A stretch of 64,000 bases of DNA, from NCBI GenBank assembly GCA_037129925.1, contig JBAXTZ010000007.1, positions 1 through 64,000 on the forward strand, given 5' to 3'. The notes beneath the pieces are model-generated. The model made no database searches. It saw only the letters and a list, made by a program, of their open reading frames with translations, and was not told the origin of the DNA. Made by a program: the position numbers and the translations under genes. Each line of letters begins with the position of its first letter. Position 1 is the stretch's first letter. The stretch is from JBAXTZ01 sp037129925 (GTDB lineage: Bacteria > Bacillota > Negativicutes > JBAXTZ01). This document shows positions 16,187 to 28,300 of the stretch, in pieces.

Positions 16187-17634
16187 TTTGCCGCCCGCCA
16201 GGCATCAATTTGTTTTTGCATTTCGGCGAGCACCTTGTCCAAACCGGCGCCTTTGGCTTTGTCGGCAAAGTTCCGCACCGCTTCGTCCACGTCGACTGAC
16301 CCCCGGAATAACGTCGGGGCAAATTCATTGCCGATGTTTTGTAGCGCCGACAATTCACTGCGCACCGGTTCGCCGTCAAAGAAGAAGCCGAAAATCGGCG
16401 ATTTTTTTACACTGGCGTTGAACTCGCGGAATTTTTCCCACTTGTCCGCCGGGTCGCCCTTGACAGTATACAGGATAAAGAAGTTGCCAAACAGCCAATG
16501 CGGCGGCGAATAATCGCCATGCCGCGCCGTAAATTCGATTTCCGTTGCGCCGACTTTATTGAAATGCACACCTTCAACGCCATAGCTAAACATATTGCGT
16601 AGCACCGGATCGGTATTGACCAAATTCAGCAACGCCATCGCCCGTTCCGGATTTTCCGAAGTTGCCGATATCGCCGTCATCGCGCCGGCAACTGAATTTA
16701 CCGTGGCAATAGGCGGATAAGCCGGTGCCGACTCGATTGGAAAACCTAAATCGCGCGACCGCTCAAGGTCGATGTAGGGATTGTTGTCAAATGCCGCGCA
16801 CAATAACTTGCCCTGGGTAAACAATTGCAACGGTGCGTCTTTTTCAGACTTGCTGACATACCCTTCCTGATAAAACTTGCGCATCTGCTTGAGCACCGCT
16901 ATAAACGGCGCATCTTCAAACTGGTTGATTACCCGGCAATTCGGGTCATCGACGCGGACGGCGCCGGGAATGTTATAGTCAATAATAATGTCGTATTCAC
17001 GGAATTTATCCCAGTTGCTGTAGCAATAGACATTGGGATCAGCTTTGTGCATTTTGGCAAAAATCGGTTCCAAATCCGCCAACGATTTAATCGTCTTAAA
17101 CACCGAACTATCCATACCGGCCTTTTTTAACAAATTCATATTGAATGAATAGCGGGCTTCGACAGCAACTTCCTTATTGGTCGGTACGGCATAATGATTG
17201 CCCTTGATAATAGTACCATCCCAAAACATTGGATCAACGGCTTTCTTAACTCCCTGCCCGTATTTCGCCAACAAGTCATCCAACGGCATAAAGAAGCCTT
17301 TTTGCGCGCCCAACTGGAAACTATTGACCCAGGAAGCTGTAAACACCAAATCATATTTGTCGCCTGCCGAACTGAGCAAGTTCATCTTGTTCGTAAACAC
17401 CGTTCCATCGTAAGATGTCCACTGAATATCCACGGTGGCATTAATTTTCGGCTTGATATACTTGTTAATTTCTGCGACCACCAGATCGGCATCTTTAGGC
17501 TTATCGCCGTACACCCACCAGACCAGATTGACTTCTTTGCTTTGATCGACTGCCGGTTTGCCACAGCCGCTAAGTCCTAGCGCTAGGCAAATAATCAACA
17601 ATACCGCGACCAATTTTGCATTTCGTGTTTTCAT
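16183..17634 (-). CDS. ABC transporter solute-binding lipoprotein (LplA-like)
   Basis: Extracytoplasmic sugar-binding protein with a lipoprotein signal peptide (from ATG at 17634, ribosome site AAGGAGAG; lipobox LSGC, Cys24). Its WWVYGDKPKDADLVVAEINKYIK start and DUF3502-like C terminus are typical of the large Firmicute SBPs that work with LplB/YtcP-type permeases. It ends in a 4-base overlap with the GH1 gene. The gene upstream encodes a paralogue. No permease gene adjoins either, so permeases must be elsewhere or the proteins act as sugar sensors. Confidence 0.88.
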   Translation of the reverse strand: MKTRNAKLVAVLLIICLALGLSGCGKPAVDQSKEVNLVWWVYGDKPKDADLVVAEINKYIKPKINATVDIQWTSYDGTVFTNKMNLLSSAGDKYDLVFTASWVNSFQLGAQKGFFMPLDDLLAKYGQGVKKAVDPMFWDGTIIKGNHYAVPTNKEVAVEARYSFNMNLLKKAGMDSSVFKTIKSLADLEPIFAKMHKADPNVYCYSNWDKFREYDIIIDYNIPGAVRVDDPNCRVINQFEDAPFIAVLKQMRKFYQEGYVSKSEKDAPLQLFTQGKLLCAAFDNNPYIDLERSRDLGFPIESAPAYPPIATVNSVAGAMTAISATSENPERAMALLNLVNTDPVLRNMFSYGVEGVHFNKVGATEIEFTARHGDYSPPHWLFGNFFILYTVKGDPADKWEKFREFNASVKKSPIFGFFFDGEPVRSELSALQNIGNEFAPTLFRGSVDVDEAVRNFADKAKGAGLDKVLAEMQKQIDAWRAAK

Positions 17635-17666
17635 AACTCTCCTTGCGATGATATTATTTTTTGTGT

Positions 17667-19151
17667 TCAGTTTTTGCCGGTTGCCTTCCATGTATCGATT
17701 TGTTTTTGTAACTCGGCGATGAATTTATCCATTCCGGCGGCGCGTAACTCGGTGTTGATTTTGGTTAGCAGCGCATCGGTATCGCCGGCTCCGTTCCGAA
17801 GAATGTCCCGATACTTGGCGACTACATTAGTCATCGCCGTAATCTCGTTTTGCACCGGCGAAATGTCGGCATTGAACCCGAACAACGGCGACCAAATCAT
17901 AATGTCCGAGGCTTTTTTGTACTGCTCCCATTTGTTTTCCGGTTCACTGTCTAAAGTATAGGTTATCAACCGATTGCCAAATAGCCAGTCCGGAACTTCG
18001 TAGTCGGCATGTGCCGGCAATTGCTTGATCACATTTTCTTTGCCCGCGACTTTTTGGTAGTGAATCCCCTCGATACCGAAACCGAGCATATTTCGCAGTT
18101 TGCTGTCGGTGTAGAGCATTGACATAAATTTGTAGGCGCGCTCCGGATTTTTACTACTATTGTTAATCGCCATCATTGCGCCAAAAGCCATATTTACACT
18201 TACCGGTCGTGGATAAGCCGGATAGACAAGTATCGGTACATTACTGCCGCGATTGCTGTCGATTTGTGAACTTGGCGTATAGTTACCGACAAACGCCAGG
18301 ACTTTACCGGCTTTGAAATCTTGATCTTTATTATTATTTACGACATCTTTATAAGTATAGCCTTTTAGATACACTTCGCGTTTATTCTTGAGGATTTTAA
18401 TATACTCCTGGTCTTCATAAGGATTTATCACCTTGCAGCTGGCATCATTGAGTTTTACCGCGCACGGCAACCCATTGCTCAACATCCAGTCATATTTATC
18501 ACTGCCATCCAGCGTACCGAAATCAGCAATGCAAATTATTCCCGGATTATCTTGTTTAACCTTGTCAAACAGCGGGAACAAGTCTTCGATTTTTGTTACA
18601 CCAGCCAGATCAAAGTTGTATTTCCCGACAATATTTTTATTGTAATACCAGCCTTGCTGTAGCGGATAGGTGTACACCGGCATGGCAAAAATATTACCGT
18701 CAATTTTCGCCGAATCTATCAACCTAGGCATGATGTCAATTGTTTTCTTCAAGTCACCGCCATATTTTTCTGTCAAATCGTTCAGCGGGTAAAACACACC
18801 TTGGCGAGCATACCGCTGATAGTCAAAGGTCCAATTGGAAGTAAAACACAAATCGTAGTCGTCACCGGCTGACACTGCAGCATTCATTTTGCTTTGATAA
18901 TCAGCCCAAGTTATGTATTTCAACTCGACTGTCGCATTGATTTTTTCCTTGGTATATTTGTTGACCGCTTCCATAACTTTAGGTAAATCCTTGGGCGCGT
19001 CGCCCACACAAATCCAGGTCAAATGAACTTCTTTGTTCATGTCATCCGGGGGCGGCGTCGATTTATTGCCGCATCCGGAGCTGACCAGCAACATCAAAGC
19101 CAGCACGACCACCAAGACGAATGGTACCAAAAATGCGATTTTCTTACTCAT
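17667..19151 (-). CDS. ABC transporter solute-binding lipoprotein, paralogue
   Basis: This is a paralogue of the downstream SBP: similar length, the same order of motifs (LTWICVGDAPKDLPKVMEAVNKYTK; YDLCFTSNWTFDYQRYARQGVFYPLNDL) and the same C-terminal region (ASDIMIWSPLFGFNADISPVQNE). The start at 19151 follows GGAGGAGA; the signal peptide ends in the lipobox SSGC (Cys27). It is first in a three-gene operon with its paralogue and GH1. The promoter region shares a sigma-H-like element with malE, suggesting joint control of the two sugar operons. Confidence 0.88.
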   Translation of the reverse strand: MSKKIAFLVPFVLVVVLALMLLVSSGCGNKSTPPPDDMNKEVHLTWICVGDAPKDLPKVMEAVNKYTKEKINATVELKYITWADYQSKMNAAVSAGDDYDLCFTSNWTFDYQRYARQGVFYPLNDLTEKYGGDLKKTIDIMPRLIDSAKIDGNIFAMPVYTYPLQQGWYYNKNIVGKYNFDLAGVTKIEDLFPLFDKVKQDNPGIICIADFGTLDGSDKYDWMLSNGLPCAVKLNDASCKVINPYEDQEYIKILKNKREVYLKGYTYKDVVNNNKDQDFKAGKVLAFVGNYTPSSQIDSNRGSNVPILVYPAYPRPVSVNMAFGAMMAINNSSKNPERAYKFMSMLYTDSKLRNMLGFGIEGIHYQKVAGKENVIKQLPAHADYEVPDWLFGNRLITYTLDSEPENKWEQYKKASDIMIWSPLFGFNADISPVQNEITAMTNVVAKYRDILRNGAGDTDALLTKINTELRAAGMDKFIAELQKQIDTWKATGKN

Positions 19152-19191
19152 TCTCTCCTCCAAAAACTAACTCTATCCATTCTTTTTATTA

Positions 19192-19218
19192 TTTCGACAA
19201 AAAGTCTTCTTTTCCTGC
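19192..19218 (-). promoter_or_regulatory. Sigma-H-like promoter upstream of the tandem SBP genes
   Basis: The minus strand reads GCAGGAAAA, 11 bases, GTCGAAA, the same sequence and spacing as upstream of malE. It lies about 42 bases from the start codon. Confidence 0.5.
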
Positions 19219-19262
19219 ATACTGAAAATAATTATTTAGCATCAACTTTCGCAATGAAAACA

Positions 19263-19311
19263 AAAAGCCTCCAAGTTTCAAGAATAGGTTCCTTGACGCT
19301 CTGAGGCTTTT
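19263..19311 (-). terminator. Terminator after the giant exoprotein gene
   Basis: AAAAGCCTC and GAGGCTTTT pair as the outer stem, with an inner TCAAG/CTTGA stem. The minus strand continues TGTTTT. It lies 15 bases after the stop codon. Confidence 0.7.
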
Positions 19312-19325
19312 CATTTTCGGAAAAA

Positions 19326-22300
19326 TTACTTGACCGGGAGATCTTCTTCCGAATCATGTTCTGGCTTTGGATTAAGATTTGGATTGGCGCCCGCTCCGTC
19401 AACAAAATCTACCAGACCTGCAAGCCCCGGATCTATATTGCCTTTTGGAAGACCGTTCGCTACAACCACACCCGCACGGGCATTTTGCGCTTGTTTTTGA
19501 TTAGCTTCCCCATTGGCAGCACCAGCAACTGCGGCTGCACCGTTTATCGCCGCCTGTCGCGCCGCCTCAATCTCCTGCAAAACACCGTTAGAAAATGGCG
19601 GAATTATTGTTTCCACACCTTTCGTTCCACCGCCAGAGCTGTAACTTATGACCGGAGCAACTCTGCCGACCGCGATATTGGAATAGGTCAAATTATGAAC
19701 GCCCGCACCTGTAAAAGTTATCCGGCTCGCATTGATACCGAAATCATTAGCCGCTGCTGGTTGTAACACATTACCGGTATACCAGCCGAGGTTGAAGCTA
19801 CGCGCCGCGCCGCCAACGTTGAAGGTGGCAGTACCACTGACAACAATTTTCGAGTTCGCTGCTGCCTGCGGCGACTGCAATATATCTCCGTCAGTCGCAC
19901 TGACCGACAGCGTGTTAGTTGTAACCGCTCCCAGCACCACCGAGCCGGCGGCGTTTATCGTGGCGTTTGTTCCGCTGAGCGAAACAGTATTGTCCGACAG
20001 CCCGATACTGCCTGCGATGAGAACTGTATATACATTGTTGAGACCTTGCGCATCGCCCTGGACATCGCCGACACGTACAAGACCGGCGCCGCTTCCGCCG
20101 TTTAGCGTGGTTCCGCTTAGCGTGACCGCTACGATAGTTCCCTGATACGCCCAACCAACCACGCCACCAATCTTGACTTCTCCGCTGCTGCTGCTGCCGT
20201 TAATCGTTACGTCATTGATTACTCCGCCCTCAATGGCTCCGTTCGTCGATCGTGCCACTATTCCGCCGATATTAACTTCACCCGCCGTACTGTTAACGCT
20301 TATCGTTGCTCCGTTAATCGTTACGTTATCGATCAGCGCCCCCGCGTAGTTGGGGTAGCCGTGATATCCGGCAATTCCACCGGCAAATATGTCGCTGCTC
20401 CGGCTGCTGGCGCTCATCGCTACGCTATTTAACGTAACACCACTAATGGTGGCAGTACCTCCCTCGTTCCAACCCGTTACTCCACCGACATCGACATAAT
20501 AGCCGCTAATGTTGCTGCCGCTGATTGTTATATTACTAATAGTATCGTTACTTATCGTCCCGCTGTTGTATCCGGCAATTCCGCCGACATCAGCATACTG
20601 TCCGGAAACACTGTTTCCGCTCACTGTTCCGCCGTTAATCTCAAAGCCGCTAAGTGTCCCACCGTTGTTTTTCCCGGCCATTCCTCCGGCATAGACTGTT
20701 CCGCTGGTACTGTTTCCTCTTATCGTGGCATTAGTGACCGTTACAACTCCGTTTGTACCGAATCCCTTTAGTCCCATTCCGCCGCCAACATAAACGTCGC
20801 TGCTGCTACTGTTGCCGGTTATCGTCACACCGCTGACTATCACGCCGCTGGCGCTCGACCCGTCCGATCCCATTCCGCCGCCGACATAAACAGCACCGCT
20901 ACTGCTGTTGCCGCTTAGCGTTACACCACTTATCACAACTCCGCTGAGCGTTCCGCCGCCTTCTCCGATCGCTCCTCCGACATCTACATAAGAACTCCAC
21001 GCTGCACCACTAATTGTTACGCCGGTGATTTCTATACCGCTTATTAAACCGTTGTTATACCCGGCTGCACCACCGGTATCCGCATAAGATCCCGCGTTGC
21101 CGTTGCTGCTAATTGTCCCGCCGGTTATCATTGCAGTATTGATCGAACCAATGTTTTTCCCAGCCATACCACCGGCACAAATGCTGCCATTCAAACTATT
21201 CCCACCTATCGTTGCACCGGTTATCTCAATATTGCTGGTTGCGCCGTAATTATATCCGGCCACGCCGCCAACATAAATATCGTGTATTCCGCCCGTTCCC
21301 AGTATCGTCCCGCCGCTGATCGTAACATTGCTGATCGATGCGCCTCCACCGCTGGCTGTTCCGTTACTTCCCGCGACACCGCCGGCATAAACCGAACCGT
21401 GTGCATCATAGTTGTTGCTATTTACCCCAGCGCCATTAATCGCAACGCCACTTATTACAACGCCGCTGATTGTGCCGGAAGTGTTTTTTCCGGCTGCGCC
21501 GCCGACACTGGCTGTACCGAGTGAAATACGTGAACCGGTCATACTACCACTGTTGCTAATCGTTCCGCCGCTCAATGTGATGCTGCCGATTATTCCTGAG
21601 TTTTGTCCGGCTACGCCGCCAGCATTGAGGCTCCCGGATGAACCATCGGTACCAGTCGTAGCATTGCTACCGCTAACCATCGTATTGACCGATATAACAC
21701 CATTGATTTCGCCGGTGCTTTGTCCTGCCACGCCACCGGCGTTTATTGTTCCGGTTGTTACATGGCTACCGGGGTAGTAAAGTGTACCGGTTGCAGTGTT
21801 GCTACCACTGATTGTCACGCTACTGAATGTAACACCGGTTATTTCTCCCTGGTTATACCCAGCAACTCCGCCGACATTAATGGTAGCCGCTGTAGCTGAC
21901 TGCCCGTCAATTGCGGTTGCAGAGCTGCGACCGCTAACTAAAGTGCTGTTGACTGTGACGCCGTTTATTGTGCCTTGATAGTTATGCCCGACAACGCCGC
22001 CGGCATATACTTCGCCCGGTCCGGAAGTGTTCACGCTGTTTATTGTCACGCCTTCCACTATGCTATTGCTGATGGTTCCATAATTATCACCGGCTACGCC
22101 GCCGACGGTTACACCGTTTCTATTGCCGCCTATTGTGCCGCCGCTGATTGTTGCCTCGCTGATTACTCCGCTGTTGTATCCGGCTATTCCGCCATTTACC
22201 GTTGTTCCACTCAGCATTCCGTTTGACAGGGTAACGTTTCTAATCGCTCCTTCATTGTATCCGGCGAGCCCGCCGACATAGCCGATATTGCTTGAACTCA

Positions 22301-25300
22301 CTCTGACGCCCCGGACTTCCAGGTTGCCAATTGCGCCATTTGCGCCGATGTAGCCAAACATTCCCACATACTGCATGGCTTCCGGCCATACCGGCGGCCA
22401 GATCCTGATGCTGTTAATGTACAAGTTGCTAAGTGTGTTACCAAATCCGTCGAATTTACCGGTAAAATGAGCTGTCCCGTTACCTATCGGTTTGAATCCG
22501 GCAGCTACCGGAGTTCCGCTGCTGATGTCTATGTTCCAGCCGCTGGTCGCCGTTGCGTCGATGTCTTTTCCGAACGCATAATTGTTGTTCCATAATCCGG
22601 ATGAATTACTGACCGCTGCCAGCGATTTCGCCGTCGCGGCATCGCCGGACAGCCCCAGTTCGTTTATCAGCATGTATCCCGTTTTATTGCCGCCGGTGAT
22701 ATTGACGAAATCTGTCGGATTAAGATAGTCTGTCGGATTGTAGTAGATTTTTGCTGTTGATGCCGGATCAACCAAGTTGATTGTTATTCCTGATGCCACA
22801 GTTCCTGTGCCTGCTCCGCCACTGTCAGTACGGAGTACCACGTCGCCGTTAACGGTTAAAGTTGTTCCCTCGTTCTGCCCGATGCTTCCTCCGGCTATCA
22901 CCGTTATTCCACCAGCGCTGATTGTTGAATTCCCAAACTCGATGCTGTCAACATCAACCAGCGAACTCGCGCCGCCAGTCACGCTCACTGTACCAAAATT
23001 ATTCGCTGCGTTGTTCAGTGTTATTGCGTTATTGCCGGCATTGATTACTGCTGCGCCGCCTACAGTTATCGCTCCGCTTTGCGTTACTGCTCCGGTAGCG
23101 GTTACACTTAAACTGTCGCCAATAGTTGTTCCGCCGAGCACCAAAGAGCCTCCGGCGCTGAAGTCCGCTCCCGCCGCGGTCATACTAAATACACCAGATA
23201 CTTCGTTATTGGCATAAGTATCCAGATATATCCAGCCATTTCCGGCATTTATTGTGAGATTGTGAAACTTGAATCCCTGCTGATCCTGCCGGACATTCTT
23301 GTTGATCGCTGCCGCTCCGGTGTTGAAATCTTCTGCCAGTGACTGATGGGCGTTGCCGTGAATATAGTAATCAACAAAGGTCAACGGTATCAGAGTTTCC
23401 GTTCCCCTGGTTCCGGGACCATAACTTATGTTCGGCGCAACTCGCCCTTGAGCGATATTCGAGTAGGTGACATCGTGCACACCGGCTCCGCTGAAATTTA
23501 TTCTGTTTTTGCTTATACCGAAATCGTTGGCATCAGTCGGACTGTCGATATGTCCTTTATACCACCCGACGTTTAAGCTGTGCCCGGAACCACCAACATT
23601 AAAGGTTGCTACACCAGAGATGATCATTTTTACAACTGCAGCCGTCCCTTCGGCTTGAAGGATATCACCGTCTGTTGTTGTAACATTCAACGAAGCGAGG
23701 TTAACCGCGCCGAATGTCAAATCATCTTTATCCACAACTGCGGCTGCTCCGCCCGTCAATCTCAGCGCATCAAAATCATTTCCGGCGTTAGCAAGCGTTA
23801 TCGCGTTGTGACCGGCATTGACAATCATCGCACCAGCTGTTATCGCCGTGTTCTGCGTCACCGCGCCGTTAGCGACAATATTCATGTCGTTGCTTATCCT
23901 GCTGGCCGCGAAAGCAAGCGCGCCGCCTACAGTAATATCCGCACCGGCCGCCGTCATACTCAATGCCCCGGCCACTTCGTTGTTAGCATAGGTATTCAGA
24001 TAGATCCAGCCGGTGCCGGCATTTATCGTCAGATTGTGGAATTTGAATCCCTGCTGATCCTGTCGGACGTTTTTGTTGATAGCGTCTGCCCCGGTATTGA
24101 AATCTTCCGCCAACGACTGATGTTCATTGCCGTGAATAAAATACTCCCGTCCGACAACCGGTATCAGCAGTTCATTACCTTTTGTCCCGCCACCGGAAGT
24201 GTAGTCGATGTCCGGCACTACTCTGCCGACAGCGATATTGGAATAGGTAACATTATGTGCACCCGTTCCGGTAAAAGTAATGCTGTTTTCGTTTATACCA
24301 AAATTATTGGCATCGGTCGGATCGGTTTCCAAACCTGAATACCAACCGACATTTAAGTTGCGCGCTGAACCGCCGACACTGAAAGTAGCAGTGCCAGTGA
24401 CAACAATTTTCGAGTCTGCTGCTGCCTGCGGCGACTGCAATATATCTCCGTCAGTCGTACTGACCGACAGCGTGTTAGTTTTAACCGCTCCCAGCACCAC
24501 CGAGCCGGCGGCGTTTATCGTGGCGTTTGTTCCGCTGAGCGAAACAGTATTGTCCGACAGCCCGATACTGCCTGCGATGAGAACTGTATATACATTGTTG
24601 AGACCTTGCGCATCGCCCTGGACATCGCCGACACGTACAAGACCGGCGCCGCTTCCGCCGTTTAGCGTGGTTCCGCTTAGCGTGACCGCTACGATAGTTC
24701 CCTGATACGCCCAACCAACCACGCCACCAATCTTGACTTCTCCGCTGCTGCTGCTGCCGTTAATCGTTACGTCATTGATTACTCCGCCCTCAATGGCTCC
24801 GTTCGTCGATCGTGCCACTATTCCGCCGATATTAACTTCACCCGCCGTACTGTTAACGCTTATCGTTGCTCCGTTAATCGTTACGTTATCGATCAGCGCC
24901 CCCGCGTAGTTGGGGTAGCCGTGATATCCGGCAATTCCACCGGCAAATATGTCGCTGCTCCGGCTGCTGGCGCTCATCGCTACGCTATTTAACGTAACAC
25001 CACTAATGGTGGCAGTACCTCCCTCGTTCCAACCCGTTACTCCACCGACATCGACATAATAGCCGCTAATGTTGCTGCCGCTGATTGTTATATTACTAAT
25101 AGTATCGTTACTTATCGTCCCGCTGTTGTATCCGGCAATTCCGCCGACATCAGCATACTGTCCGGAAACACTGTTTCCGCTCACTGTTCCGCCGTTAATC
25201 TCAAAGCCGCTAAGTGTCCCACCGTTGTTTTTCCCGGCCATTCCTCCGGCATAGACTGTTCCGCTGGTACTGTTTCCTCTTATCGTGGCATTAGTGACCG

Positions 25301-28300
25301 TTACAACTCCGTTTGTACCGAATCCCTTTAGTCCCATTCCGCCGCCAACATAAACGTCGCTGCTGCTACTGTTGCCGGTTATCGTCACACCGCTGACTAT
25401 CACGCCGCTGGCGCTCGACCCGTCCGATCCCATTCCGCCGCCGACATAAACAGCACCGCTACTGCTGTTGCCGCTTAGCGTTACACCACTTATCACAACT
25501 CCGCTGAGCGTTCCGCCGCCTTCTCCGATCGCTCCTCCGACATCTACATAAGAACTCCACGCTGCACCACTAATTGTTACGCCGGTGATTTCTATACCGC
25601 TTATTAAACCGTTGTTATACCCGGCTGCACCACCGGTATCCGCATAAGATCCCGCGTTGCCGTTGCTGCTAATTGTCCCGCCGGTTATCATTGCAGTATT
25701 GATCGAACCAATGTTTTTCCCAGCCATACCACCGGCACAAATGCTGCCATTCAAACTATTCCCACCTATCGTTGCACCGGTTATCTCAATATTGCTGGTT
25801 GCGCCGTAATTATATCCGGCCACGCCGCCAACATAAATATCGTGTATTCCGCCCGTTCCCAGTATCGTCCCGCCGCTGATCGTAACATTGCTGATCGATG
25901 CGCCTCCACCGCTGGCTGTTCCGTTACTTCCCGCGACACCGCCGGCATAAACCGAACCGTGTGCATCATAGTTGTTGCTATTTACCCCAGCGCCATTAAT
26001 CGCAACGCCACTTATTACAACGCCGCTGATTGTGCCGGAAGTGTTTTTTCCGGCTGCGCCGCCGACACTGGCTGTACCGAGTGAAATACGTGAACCGGTC
26101 ATACTACCACTGTTGCTAATCGTTCCGCCGCTCAATGTGATGCTGCCGATTATTCCTGAGTTTTGTCCGGCTACGCCGCCAGCATTGAGGCTCCCGGATG
26201 AACCATCGGTACCAGTCGTAGCATTGCTACCGCTAACCATCGTATTGACCGATATAACACCATTGATTTCGCCGGTGCTTTGTCCTGCCACGCCACCGGC
26301 GTTTATTGTTCCGGTTGTTACATGGCTACCGGGGTAGTAAAGTGTACCGGTTGCAGTGTTGCTACCACTGATTGTCACGCTACTGAATGTAACACCGGTT
26401 ATTTCTCCCTGGTTATACCCAGCAACTCCGCCGACATTAATGGTAGCCGCTGTAGCTGACTGCCCGTCAATTGCGGTTGCAGAGCTGCGACCGCTAACTA
26501 AAGTGCTGTTGACTGTGACGCCGTTTATTGTGCCTTGATAGTTATGCCCGACAACGCCGCCGGCATATACTTCGCCCGGTCCGGAAGTGTTCACGCTGTT
26601 TATTGTCACGCCTTCCACTATGCTATTGCTGATGGTTCCATAATTATCACCGGCTACGCCGCCGACGGTTACACCGTTTCTATTGCCGCCTATTGTGCCG
26701 CCGCTGATTGTTGCCTCGCTGATTACTCCGCTGTTGTATCCGGCTATTCCGCCATTTACCGTTGTTCCACTCAGCATTCCGTTTGACAGGGTAACGTTTC
26801 TAATCGCTCCTTCATTGTATCCGGCGAGCCCGCCGACATAGCCGATATTGCTTGAACTCACTCTGACGCCCCGGACTTCCAGGTTGCCAATTGCGCCATT
26901 TGCGCCGATGTAGCCAAACATTCCCACATACTGCATGGCTTCCGGCCATACCGGCGGCCAGATCCTGATGCTGTTAATGTACAAGTTGCTAAGTGTGTTA
27001 CCAAATCCGTCGAATTTACCGGTAAAATGAGCTGTCCCGTTACCTATCGGTTTGAATCCGGCAGCTACCGGAGTTCCGCTGCTGATGTCTATGTTCCAGC
27101 CGCTGGTCGCCGTTGCGTCGATGTCTTTTCCGAACGCATAATTGTTGTTCCATAATCCGGATGAATTACTGACCGCTGCCAGCGATTTCGCCGTCGCGGC
27201 ATCGCCGGACAGCCCCAGTTCGTTTATCAGCATGTATCCCGTTTTATTGCCGCCGGTGATATTGACGAAATCTGTCGGATTAAGATAGTCTGTCGGATTG
27301 TAGTAGATTTTTGCTGTTGATGCCGGATCAACCAAGTTGATTGTTATTCCTGATGCCACAGTTCCTGTGCCTGCTCCGCCACTGTCAGTACGGAGTACCA
27401 CGTCGCCGTTAACGGTTAAAGTTGTTCCCTCGTTCTGCCCGATGCTTCCTCCGGCTATCACCGTTATTCCACCAGCGCTGATTGTTGAATTCCCAAACTC
27501 GATGCTGTCAACATCAACCAGCGAACTCGCGCCGCCAGTCACGCTCACTGTACCAAAATTATTCGCTGCGTTGTTCAGTGTTATTGCGTTATTGCCGGCA
27601 TTGATTACTGCTGCGCCGCCTACAGTTATCGCTCCGCTTTGCGTTACTGCTCCGGTAGCGGTTACACTTAAACTGTCGCCAATAGTTGTTCCGCCGAGCA
27701 CCAAAGAGCCTCCGGCGCTGAAGTCCGCTCCCGCCGCGGTCATACTAAATACACCAGATACTTCGTTATTGGCATAAGTATCCAGATATATCCAGCCATT
27801 TCCGGCATTTATTGTGAGATTGTGAAACTTGAATCCCTGCTGATCCTGCCGGACATTCTTGTTGATCGCTGCCGCTCCGGTATTGAAATCTTCTGCCAGT
27901 GACTGATGGGCGTTGCCGTGAATATAATAATCAGTTTCAATAAACGGAATCAGCAATTCAGTTCCTTTTGTTCCGCCTCCGGATGTATAGTCAATATTCG
28001 GAGCTACCCGACCAACCGCTATGTTGGAATAAGTAACATTATGAACACCGATTCCGGTAAAAGTAAGTGTATCCTGGATAATTCCGAAATCATTAGCATC
28101 TGTGGGCGCGTCAATCGATCCTTGATACCAACCGACATTTAGATTGTGTTCTGAACCGCCGACATTAAAGGTTGCTACACCAGAGACTGCTATTTTAACA
28201 GCCGCCGCCGTACCCGCCGCTTGAAGTATATCGCCGTCTATCGTGCTGACAGAAAGTTGATTTGCGGTGATTGCTCTGAGCGTTACGGAATTCGCGGCAC

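Noticed and set aside
19839..27926. CRISPR array or mobile element as the explanation for the long repeats
   Set aside because: The repeats are in-frame protein modules within one gene; there are no 25-40-base direct repeats with unique spacers, no transposase and no terminal inverted repeats.
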